Assembly: GCA_944350405.1 (NCBI GenBank) | Contig: CALVPC010000057.1 | Span: forward strand, 1-6,781 | Origin: an uncultured Bacilli bacterium | GTDB lineage: Bacteria > Bacillota_I > Bacilli_A > RF39 > UBA660 | DNA: 6,781 nt | Direction: 5' to 3' | Shown here: positions 1 to 5,424 of the stretch, one piece after another | Position numbering within the stretch: the stretch's first letter is position 1 | Layout: the number at the start of each line of letters is the position of its first letter | Made by a program: the position numbers and the translations under genes | Notes under the pieces: generated by a model | Database searches by the model: none | Seen by the model: only the letters and a program-made list of their open reading frames with translations | Told to the model about the DNA's origin: nothing

Positions 1-30
1 AAGTTTTTAGAAATATTAGAAAAAATATAA
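1..30 (+). CDS. possible C-terminal end of an upstream gene (partial)
   Basis: Reading from base 1 gives KFLEILEKI and then a TAA stop at 28-30, immediately followed by a terminator-like hairpin. That arrangement is what the tail of a gene looks like. Nine residues are too few to name a family. In many Firmicutes smc or rnc lies upstream of ftsY, but nothing here identifies either one. The open frame could be chance, since only ten codons are visible. Confidence 0.3.
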   Translation, partial: KFLEILEKI

Positions 31-31
31 T

Positions 32-60
32 AAAAATACGTTTTAATACCGTATTTTTTT
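32..60 (+). terminator. rho-independent terminator ahead of ftsY
   Basis: AAAAATACG (32-40) and CGTATTTTT (50-58) form a perfect 9-bp stem with a 9-base loop, and the T-run continues to base 60. The stem has only two G-C pairs, so it would be weak by itself. Its position directly after the TAA at 28-30 and before the ftsY promoter supports a role in ending the upstream transcript. Confidence 0.5.
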
Positions 61-69
61 TGTTATAAT
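41..69 (+). promoter_or_regulatory. ftsY promoter, extended -10 type
   Basis: TATAAT at 64-69 is a perfect sigma-A -10 box, preceded by TG at 61-62, giving the extended -10 form TGnTATAAT. The -35 at the matching 17-bp spacing is the poor hexamer TTTTAA (41-46), which lies in the loop and right arm of the upstream terminator. The extended -10 could compensate for the weak -35. Transcription would begin near base 76, leaving a leader of only about 11 bases. Confidence 0.6.
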
Positions 70-75
70 TTTACT

Positions 76-81
76 AGGTGA
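76..81 (+). promoter_or_regulatory. ribosome binding site deciding the ftsY start
   Basis: AGGTGA at 76-81 (extending into AGGTGAT) matches the 16S anti-Shine-Dalgarno and lies 5 bases before ATG 87. An in-frame GTG at 78 falls inside this motif and so cannot use it. This selects ATG 87, giving an N-terminus of MGIFSRFKKNF. Confidence 0.75.
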
Positions 82-86
82 TTAAT

Positions 87-1067
87 ATGGGAATATTTAG
101 CAGATTTAAAAAAAATTTTACTAAAAAAGAAGAAAAAGAAGATTTAAAAATATATGATAAAGGACTAACAAAGTCTAGAGATAATTTTGTATCTAAATTA
201 ATAAATATTACTAGTAAATATAATAAAATAACAGAAGAATTTTTTAATGAATTAGAAGAAATATTAATTATGGCAGATTTAGGTATTAATACTGTAATGA
301 AATTTATGGACAAATTACGTGACAGAGTAAAAGAAGAAAAAATAGATGATCCTAAAATGTTAAAGGAAATAATAGTTGATGAACTTTTTATAATATATGT
401 AAATGAAGATATAATAGTAAATAAGATAAATTATGCCAAAGAAGGTCCAACAGTAATCCTTTTTGTTGGAGTAAATGGAGTGGGCAAAACAACTTCAATT
501 GCTAAAATAGCAGCAAAAGAAATAGAAAAAGGCAAAAAAGTTCTTATGGTAGGAGCAGATACTTTCCGTGCCGGAGCAGTAAAACAGCTTAAAGAATGGG
601 CAGAGAAAACAGGATCAGATTTTGTTGGAGACGATACCTTAAAAGATCCAGCCTCAGTAGTATACAATGGTCTAAAAAAAGCTAAAGAAGAAAATTTTGA
701 TATTGTACTTATTGATACTGCTGGACGTCTTCAAAATAAAGTAAATCTAATGAAAGAATTAGAAAAAATTAATAAAGTAATAAGTAATTTTATTGAAGAT
801 GCGCCTCATGAAACACTTTTAGTAATAGATGCAACTACTGGGCAAAATGGTATAAGTCAAGCTAAGACATTTAAAGAAGTTACAAATATAACCGGAATAA
901 TATTAACAAAATTAGATGGTACAGCTAAAGGAGGTATAGTTTTAGCTATAAAAGAAGAAGTAAATATTCCAGTAAAATATGTTGGTTTAGGAGAATCCAA
1001 AGAAGATCTTCAAGTGTTTGATATCGAAAAATATATCTATGGTTTATTTAAGGATATGATAAAATGA
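87..1067 (+). CDS. ftsY: signal recognition particle receptor FtsY (SRP GTPase)
   Basis: This is the SRP receptor. It binds Ffh-bound ribosomes at the inner face of the membrane and hydrolyses GTP to hand nascent membrane proteins to SecYEG. The protein is 326 residues, about the length of the Bacillus protein. Residues 1-20 form a short basic, amphipathic start (MGIFSRFKKNF) in place of the long acidic A domain of Proteobacteria. A helical N domain follows (about 25-110). The G domain carries the P-loop GVNGVGKTT (128-136), DTFRAGAVKQ (158-167), DTAGR (210-214), TKLDGTAKGG (274-283) and GLGE (300-303). All key SRP-GTPase motifs are intact, so it should be active. ATG 87 is preferred over GTG 78 because AGGTGAT overlaps the GTG. 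The TGA stop overlaps the ylxM start by four bases, indicating co-transcription and probably translational coupling. Confidence 0.97.
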   Translation: MGIFSRFKKNFTKKEEKEDLKIYDKGLTKSRDNFVSKLINITSKYNKITEEFFNELEEILIMADLGINTVMKFMDKLRDRVKEEKIDDPKMLKEIIVDELFIIYVNEDIIVNKINYAKEGPTVILFVGVNGVGKTTSIAKIAAKEIEKGKKVLMVGADTFRAGAVKQLKEWAEKTGSDFVGDDTLKDPASVVYNGLKKAKEENFDIVLIDTAGRLQNKVNLMKELEKINKVISNFIEDAPHETLLVIDATTGQNGISQAKTFKEVTNITGIILTKLDGTAKGGIVLAIKEEVNIPVKYVGLGESKEDLQVFDIEKYIYGLFKDMIK

Positions 1068-1348
1068 ATGATAAAGTATATCTAACAATTCTTTTTGACT
1101 ATTATGAAACACTTTTATCAGAAAAAGATAAAAAAATATTTAAATATTACTATTTTGACAACTTATCTTTACAAGAAATATCAGAAAATGAAAAAATATC
1201 GAGAAATGCTATTCATAAAAGAATCAAAAAAATAGAAGAAGAATTAAAAAGTTATGAAGAAAAATTAAACCTATATAAAAAAGAAAAGAAAATTATGTCT
1301 TTAATAAAAGATGAAAATTTAAAAGAAAAAATATCTAAGATACTATAA
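1064..1348 (+). CDS. ylxM: YlxM-family SRP-associated helix-turn-helix protein (UPF0122)
   Basis: A 94-residue protein of the YlxM/UPF0122 family, a little shorter than the roughly 110 residues usual in Bacillus. Family members resemble sigma-factor region 4 and are encoded with the SRP genes ffh or ftsY. In streptococci YlxM is reported to bind SRP components. Residues 7-32 carry the family pattern of an FDYYETLLSEKDKKIF-type helix followed by a YYYFDNLS turn. Residues 34-55 form a helix-turn-helix (SLQEISENEKISRNAIHKRI), then a charged, probably coiled-coil tail (about 55-94). An AAGGAT ribosome site at 1050-1055 lies 8 bases before the ATG, inside ftsY. Unusually, no ffh follows: a terminator closes the operon, so the partner gene must be elsewhere. 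Family assignment is strong; whether it binds RNA, DNA or SRP protein here is not visible. Confidence 0.9.
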   Translation: MNDKVYLTILFDYYETLLSEKDKKIFKYYYFDNLSLQEISENEKISRNAIHKRIKKIEEELKSYEEKLNLYKKEKKIMSLIKDENLKEKISKIL

Positions 1349-1367
1349 AAAAAATAGTATCTTTTTT
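1337..1367 (+). terminator. rho-independent terminator of the ftsY-ylxM operon
   Basis: AAGATACTAT (1337-1346) pairs perfectly with ATAGTATCTT (1354-1363) around a loop of seven A. The T-run reaches 1367. The left arm comprises the last three sense codons of ylxM and the first base of its TAA stop, so coding and termination signals share sequence. Confidence 0.85.
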
Positions 1368-1369
1368 GT

Positions 1370-1395
1370 ATATATTAAAAAACTTATCATAAAGT
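1370..1395 (+). promoter_or_regulatory. candidate sigma-E (mother-cell) promoter of spoIVA
   Basis: CATAAAGT (1388-1395) matches the sigma-E -10 consensus CATACAnT at its strongest positions (CATA, A and final T). An ATA at 1370-1372, within a GTATATATT stretch, lies 15 bases upstream, close to the usual -35 spacing of about 16-18. In Bacillus spoIVA is transcribed by sigma-E in the mother cell, which makes this the expected class. A sigma-A reading (TATCAT at 1385-1390 with a T-run as -35) is the weaker alternative. In AT-rich DNA such matches can be chance. Confidence 0.4.
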
Positions 1396-1417
1396 TAAAT
1401 AGAAAGAGAGTGATGCT

Positions 1418-2893
1418 ATGGATAAACAAGAAATAATAAAAAATATAGCTTATCGTACAGGTGGAGATATATATTTAGGAGTAGTAGGCGCCGTAAGAAC
1501 AGGAAAATCTACATTTATCAAAAAAGTTGTAGAATCACTTGTAGTGCCTAATATAGAAGATGAGTATGAAAGAAAAAGAACTTTAGATGAAATTCCTCAA
1601 TCAAGTGGTGGAAAAACTATAATGACTATAGAACCAAAATTTGTTCCAAATAATGTAGCTAAAATAAAAATAGATGACATGACTTGTAACATTAGATTAG
1701 TTGACTGTGTTGGATATGTCATCGATGAAGCCAAAGGTTATGAAGATGAAAACGGACCTAGAATGGTTAAAACACCATGGTACACAGAAGAAATTCCTTT
1801 TGTAGAAGCTGCAGAAATAGGAACTGAAAAAGTTATTAAAGATCATTCTACTATTGGAATAATTGTAACTACTGATGGTTCAATAGGAGACTTTTCAAGA
1901 AATGATTATATAGAAGCCGAAGAAAAAGTAGTAAACGAACTTCAAAGTATAAATAAACCATTTATAGTAGTACTAAATACTACTAAACCAAATAGTCCTG
2001 AAACAGAAAGCTTAACAAGAGATTTAAAAGAAAAATATCAAGTACCAGTACTTCCAATGGATGTTATAAATATGAATGAAGTAGAAATAACTAATATATT
2101 ACGAGAAGCATTGTATGAATTCCCAGTTATTGAAGTAAAAATAGATATTCCTGAATGGATAGGAATTTTAAAACCAAATCATTACGTTAAAAAAGCTTAT
2201 ATTGAAAAAATAAAAGAAAGTGTAGTAGAAGTAGATAAATTACGAGATGTTGATAAAATAACATCTCACTTTGAAGACTGTGAATACATTAAAAATTCTT
2301 ATATGTCTGAAGTAGATCCAAAAACAGGAATAATTACTATAACCTTAGAGGCTCCAGAAGAATTATTTGAACAAGTTTTAAATGAAATGATAGATATTGA
2401 TATCTCCAATAAAGCCAATTTATTATCAATGTTCCAAGAATATAAAGAATCAAAAGCCGAATATGAACAATTTAAAACAGCCCTTAAAATGGTAAAAACA
2501 ACGGGATATGGCGTAGCAAGTCCAACGATAAATGACATGAAGTTAGATAAACCTGAAGTAACTAAACAAGGAACTAGATATGGAATAAAATTAAAAGCAA
2601 CTGCTCCATCAATACATATGATAAGAGTAGATGTAGAATCTAGTTTTGAACCAATCATAGGAACTGAATCTCAAAGTAAAGAATTGATTGAACACTTATT
2701 AAAAGATAGCAAAGACGATCCTAAAAGTATTTGGTCAAGTGAAATATTTGGAAGAAGTTTAGATCAAATAGTACAAGAAGGAATTCAATCTAAAATAGCA
2801 ATGATGCCAGAAAATGTAAGATATAAGTTCCAACAAACCATGTCAAAGGTTGTGAATAAAGGATCTAATAATCTAATAGCAATAGTTATTTAG
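1418..2893 (+). CDS. spoIVA: stage IV sporulation protein A, spore-coat morphogenetic ATPase
   Basis: SpoIVA polymerises on the forespore surface with ATP hydrolysis, is recruited by SpoVM, and forms the basement layer on which the spore coat assembles in the mother cell. This 491-residue protein is essentially the length of the Bacillus subtilis one. The N-terminal TRAFAC-like ATPase domain has Walker A GAVRTGKS (24-31, Lys30), the GGKTIMTIEPKFVP segment (64-77) with a sensor-region Thr70, and Walker B LVDCVG (94-99, Asp96), then the highly conserved GYEDENGPRM (107-116). A middle domain spans roughly 240-350. The C-terminal domain, needed for SpoVM interaction and polymerisation, ends in MPENVRYKF and a GSNNLIAIVI tail. 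ATG 1418 follows GAGAGTGAT (1406-1414), a fair ribosome site. No truncation or frameshift is visible. It is a single-gene unit with its own terminator. Its intact state implies selection for sporulation, although other sporulation genes are not in view. Confidence 0.97.
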   Translation: MDKQEIIKNIAYRTGGDIYLGVVGAVRTGKSTFIKKVVESLVVPNIEDEYERKRTLDEIPQSSGGKTIMTIEPKFVPNNVAKIKIDDMTCNIRLVDCVGYVIDEAKGYEDENGPRMVKTPWYTEEIPFVEAAEIGTEKVIKDHSTIGIIVTTDGSIGDFSRNDYIEAEEKVVNELQSINKPFIVVLNTTKPNSPETESLTRDLKEKYQVPVLPMDVINMNEVEITNILREALYEFPVIEVKIDIPEWIGILKPNHYVKKAYIEKIKESVVEVDKLRDVDKITSHFEDCEYIKNSYMSEVDPKTGIITITLEAPEELFEQVLNEMIDIDISNKANLLSMFQEYKESKAEYEQFKTALKMVKTTGYGVASPTINDMKLDKPEVTKQGTRYGIKLKATAPSIHMIRVDVESSFEPIIGTESQSKELIEHLLKDSKDDPKSIWSSEIFGRSLDQIVQEGIQSKIAMMPENVRYKFQQTMSKVVNKGSNNLIAIVI

Positions 2894-2909
2894 TAACTAT
2901 TGTTTTTTT
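2880..2909 (+). terminator. rho-independent terminator of spoIVA
   Basis: CAATAGTTA (2880-2888) pairs perfectly with TAACTATTG (2894-2902) around loop TTTAG, followed by seven T (2903-2909). The left arm lies within the last codons of spoIVA and the loop contains its TAG stop, so the whole signal begins inside the gene. Confidence 0.85.
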
Positions 2910-2917
2910 ACCCCAAA

Positions 2918-2937
2918 ATAACCACTTGCATGGTTAT
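2918..2937. repeat. 7-bp inverted repeat over the ftsA promoter, possible operator
   Basis: ATAACCA (2918-2924) and TGGTTAT (2931-2937) are perfect inverted copies separated by CTTGCA. The repeat covers the predicted -35 of the ftsAZ promoter (TTGCAT 2926-2931). No T-run follows, so it does not look like a terminator. A dimeric repressor or activator site is possible, but no regulator is identified. Confidence 0.4.
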
Positions 2938-2954
2938 CTCAAATATTGTATAAT
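2926..2954 (+). promoter_or_regulatory. sigma-A promoter of the ftsA-ftsZ operon
   Basis: TTGCAT (2926-2931) and a perfect TATAAT (2949-2954) are separated by exactly 17 bases. Transcription would start near 2961, about 20 bases before the ftsA start. It lies directly after the spoIVA terminator, so ftsAZ should be transcribed independently of spoIVA. Confidence 0.7.
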
Positions 2955-2967
2955 CTTATTATGATAT

Positions 2968-2974
2968 AAGAGGG
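2968..2974 (+). promoter_or_regulatory. ribosome binding site deciding the ftsA start
   Basis: AAGAGGG at 2968-2974 directly abuts ATG 2975 but stands 6 bases before ATG 2981. The second spacing is normal, so ATG 2981 (MRKIYTSIDIG) is the likely start. The earlier ATG would add only Met-Leu. Confidence 0.65.
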
Positions 2975-2980
2975 ATGCTT

Positions 2981-4216
2981 ATGAGGAAGATTTATACAAG
3001 TATTGACATAGGAACAGATGAAATAAAGGCAATTACTATTGAAGAATATAATGACAAAATAAACGTTCTTGCAACCGCAGAAACTCCTACTAAAGGAGTA
3101 AAAAAAGGTTTGATTGTAGATGCTAATTTAATCACAAATTCAATAAAAAAAACAATAAAAATTTTAGAAAGTAAATTAGGCACTAAAGTAGAACAAATAA
3201 TAGCAGTAGTTCCTTCTAATAATATTGATATTAATATTACTATGGGAGAAGTATCAGTGAATACTGAAAATAATATAATAGATGGTGAAACTATATTTAA
3301 TTGCTTGCAAAAATCTTTAAAAGGTCATGTAGAAAAAGATATGGAAGTAGTAAGTATTATGCCTATCGAATACAAAATAAATAATGAAAAAAAAGTTAAA
3401 AACCCTCTTGGACTTGTTGGAGAAAAATTATCTTCTAAACAAGTCGTAGTATCAGTACCTAAAAAAAATGTATATTCAGTTGTAGGAATACTAGAAAATT
3501 TAGGTATAGAAGTGGTAGATATTGTAATATCTTCTATTGCAGATTATTATGCTATAAAAAATAGTGAGTATGATAAAGAAATTATTGCCCTTGCTAATAT
3601 TGGAAAAGAAAAAAGTGTTATCTCAATATTTAATAAAGGAATATTAATAAAAGAGAAAATTATATCCCAAGGAGGAAATAGTATTGATGAAGCTATAAGC
3701 TTTAATTTTAAAACTGATGATAAACAATCTAAAGAAATAAAAGAAAAATATGGGGTAGCAAATAGAAAATATTCAGATAGTGATGAAAACTATGAAATAA
3801 CAAATAGATTGGATCAAAAAATAACAATAAATCAGTATGTATTATCTGAAATTATTGAATTTAAATTATTAGAAGTACTAAAAAATATCAAAAATGAAAT
3901 AAATAACTTAACAAATCGCGAAATAAGTTATATAATGGTAACAGGAGCAATAGACTCAATGCTAGGATTTAATGCCTTAATAGAAGATGCATATGGCAGA
4001 CAAGGCCAAATCTTAACTATTAATATAATAGGAATAAGAGATAGTAAATATTCTACTTCTTATGGAGCTATTAAATATTTTATAGAAAAGTTGAATTTAA
4101 GGGAAAAAGAATATACAATGATGACAGAAGAAAAGGTCGAAGAAATGCTCAAAGCTAGAAAAAGAATGGGGACAGGCAGTGTACTAGGTAAAATATTTGG
4201 AAGAATATTTGAATAA
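2981..4216 (+). CDS. ftsA: cell division protein FtsA, divergent actin-like membrane anchor
   Basis: FtsA is an actin-fold protein that tethers FtsZ filaments to the membrane and recruits later divisome proteins. This copy has 411 residues, normal for the family. Phosphate-1 is SIDIGTDEIKAI (7-18). The FtsA-specific 1C/SHS2 subdomain spans roughly 80-160, with MPIEYKIN and KNPLGLVGEKL patterns. The C-terminus (about 399-411, SVLGKIFGRIFE) is an amphipathic helix of the kind that binds membrane, after a charged linker. The remaining ATP-site motifs are degenerate: the phosphate-2 loop, usually DxGGGTT-like, reads NIGKEKS (206-212), and the adenosine loop, usually TGGG-like, reads TGAIDS (321-326). 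It could bind nucleotide weakly or not at all. The ribosome site of ftsZ overlaps the TAA stop, so the two genes form a tight operon. The mur and ftsQ/divIB genes often found upstream are missing here. Identity rests on domain pattern plus ftsZ next door. Confidence 0.9.
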   Translation: MRKIYTSIDIGTDEIKAITIEEYNDKINVLATAETPTKGVKKGLIVDANLITNSIKKTIKILESKLGTKVEQIIAVVPSNNIDINITMGEVSVNTENNIIDGETIFNCLQKSLKGHVEKDMEVVSIMPIEYKINNEKKVKNPLGLVGEKLSSKQVVVSVPKKNVYSVVGILENLGIEVVDIVISSIADYYAIKNSEYDKEIIALANIGKEKSVISIFNKGILIKEKIISQGGNSIDEAISFNFKTDDKQSKEIKEKYGVANRKYSDSDENYEITNRLDQKITINQYVLSEIIEFKLLEVLKNIKNEINNLTNREISYIMVTGAIDSMLGFNALIEDAYGRQGQILTINIIGIRDSKYSTSYGAIKYFIEKLNLREKEYTMMTEEKVEEMLKARKRMGTGSVLGKIFGRIFE

Positions 4217-4220
4217 GGAG
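4215..4220 (+). promoter_or_regulatory. ribosome binding site of ftsZ overlapping the ftsA stop
   Basis: AAGGAG at 4215-4220 shares two bases with the TAA stop of ftsA (4214-4216) and lies 8 bases before ATG 4229. It is the strongest Shine-Dalgarno in the window, consistent with FtsZ needing to be made in excess over FtsA. It selects ATG 4229 over the in-frame ATGs at 4244 and 4247. Confidence 0.8.
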
Positions 4221-4228
4221 ATGAAGTT

Positions 4229-5305
4229 ATGTTTGATTTAGCGATGATGGACCAACTTGCTAAAATAAAAGTTGTCGGAGTTGGTGGAGGTGGCGGTAAC
4301 GCCATCAATAGAATGATTGATGCTGGAGTGCGTGGAGTAGATTTCATAGCAGTCAATACAGATGCTCAAGTATTAAATGCATCCAAAGCTGAAAAGAAAA
4401 TTCAACTTGGAACTCTTGGCGCTGGTGGAAACCCTGAAAAAGGAAAAGAAGCTGCAGTAAAAGCTAAAAAAGAAATTGAAGAATGCTTAAAAGGCTCAGA
4501 TATGGTATTCATTACTTGTGGTATGGGTGGTGGAACTGGAACAGGAGCAGCACCAATAATAGCTGAAATAGCTCAAAGCCTTGGAGCGCTTACGGTAGGA
4601 ATAGTAACAAGACCATTTTCTTTTGAAGGAAAAAGAAGAATGGATAATGCTATAGCAGGTATTGAAGAGCTAAAAGAGCATGTAGATACTTTAATTGTCA
4701 TACCAAATGATAGATTAAGAGAAATAATAGATAAATCAACATCAATGCTTGATGCATTTAAAGAAGTAGATAATGTATTACTTCGTGGTGTACAATCTAT
4801 ATCAGATCTTATTGCTGTAGTTGGTTTAGTCAATCTAGACTTTGCTGATATTCGTGCAGTAATGGAAAAATCAGGTAATGCCATTATTGGTATTGGTATT
4901 GGTATGGGAGAAGATAGAGCAATTGAAGCTGCCAAACAAGCTGTATCATCACCACTTCTTGAAACATCAATTCACGGCGCAACAGATGCTATTATAAACA
5001 TAACTGGTGGAGCAAATTTAACATTATTTGAAGCAGAACAAGCTGCAGAAGTAGTACGTGCCGCAGCAAACACAGATATTAATACAATTTTTGGTTCAGT
5101 CATTAATGAAAACTTAACAGATGAAGTTATTGTAACAGTAATAGCGACAGGATTTGATAAGAAAAATAAAAAACCTCTATATAAAGAAATTAATCAACCA
5201 GAAAAAAAGGAAATAAATTACATAGATGACGACGATGATGATACTTCTGGAGACTTTGATCCCCAAGAAATAGAAATTCCAACATTCATGCATAGAAACT
5301 TTTAA
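4229..5305 (+). CDS. ftsZ: cell division GTPase FtsZ
   Basis: FtsZ is the bacterial tubulin homologue that polymerises with GTP into the cytoplasmic Z ring and directs septum synthesis. The protein has 358 residues, slightly short for Firmicutes because the linker is brief. The GTP-binding domain has the G-loop VGVGGGGGNA (16-25), the tubulin signature GGGTGTGAAP (100-109), the guanine-contact region about 180-190, and the T7 catalytic loop NLDFADIRAVM (202-212) with Asp204 and Asp207. The C-terminal GTPase-activating domain runs to about 310. A linker of about 35 residues holds a run of six Asp (333-338). The final peptide EIEIPTFMHRNF (347-358) is the conserved tail that binds FtsA and other partners, with Met-His where Leu-Arg is usual and no basic extension after it. 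Its FtsA partner is encoded 12 bases upstream; a strong terminator follows. Confidence 0.98.
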   Translation: MFDLAMMDQLAKIKVVGVGGGGGNAINRMIDAGVRGVDFIAVNTDAQVLNASKAEKKIQLGTLGAGGNPEKGKEAAVKAKKEIEECLKGSDMVFITCGMGGGTGTGAAPIIAEIAQSLGALTVGIVTRPFSFEGKRRMDNAIAGIEELKEHVDTLIVIPNDRLREIIDKSTSMLDAFKEVDNVLLRGVQSISDLIAVVGLVNLDFADIRAVMEKSGNAIIGIGIGMGEDRAIEAAKQAVSSPLLETSIHGATDAIINITGGANLTLFEAEQAAEVVRAAANTDINTIFGSVINENLTDEVIVTVIATGFDKKNKKPLYKEINQPEKKEINYIDDDDDDTSGDFDPQEIEIPTFMHRNF

Positions 5306-5316
5306 TAATATATGAT

Positions 5317-5346
5317 AAAAACCTTTAGAATCAACTAAAGGTTTTT
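5317..5346 (+). terminator. strong rho-independent terminator of ftsA-ftsZ
   Basis: AAAAACCTTTAG (5317-5328) pairs perfectly with CTAAAGGTTTTT (5335-5346) around loop AATCAA. The 12-bp stem ends in a T-tract. The A-tract on the left arm makes it symmetrical, so it could also stop transcription from the other strand, although no gene converges on it here. Confidence 0.9.
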
Positions 5347-5376
5347 AAATATTAAAATTTAGCTTATTCCATATAA

Positions 5377-5405
5377 TTGACAAAGAAAAAATAAACTAAT
5401 ATACT
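5377..5405 (+). promoter_or_regulatory. near-consensus sigma-A promoter of the surface-protein gene
   Basis: TTGACA (5377-5382) is a perfect -35, with TATACT (5400-5405, five of six to consensus) 17 bases downstream. Transcription would start near 5412, giving a leader of about 13 bases that still includes the AGGTGAT ribosome site at 5415-5421. This is the best sigma-A match in the window and suggests steady vegetative expression. Confidence 0.8.
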
Positions 5406-5414
5406 TGATATAGT

Positions 5415-5421
5415 AGGTGAT
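5415..5421 (+). promoter_or_regulatory. ribosome binding site of the surface-protein gene
   Basis: AGGTGAT at 5415-5421 places its AGG core seven bases before ATG 5425. It favours that start (MIIKNMKILF) over the in-frame ATG at 5440. Either start keeps the signal peptide. Confidence 0.7.
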
Positions 5422-5424
5422 AGT

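Noticed and set aside
78..86. GTG start for ftsY adding three residues
   Set aside because: The GTG lies inside the AGGTGAT ribosome site that serves ATG 87, and MGIFSRF-type starts match Firmicutes FtsY.
1381..1396. 5-bp inverted repeat AACTT/AAGTT before spoIVA
   Set aside because: Too short to stand out in AT-rich DNA; it overlaps the promoter candidate without independent support.
2299..2658. Antisense 119-codon open frame within spoIVA
   Set aside because: It is a shadow of the spoIVA coding frame, with no recognisable domain or promoter.
4883..4908. GGTATT tandem repeat in ftsZ
   Set aside because: It simply encodes the conserved GIGIGMG stretch of FtsZ; only about three units.
4573..4935. 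Antisense 120-codon open frame within ftsZ
   Set aside because: Low-complexity Ser/Ile-rich translation opposite highly conserved FtsZ codons; a shadow frame.
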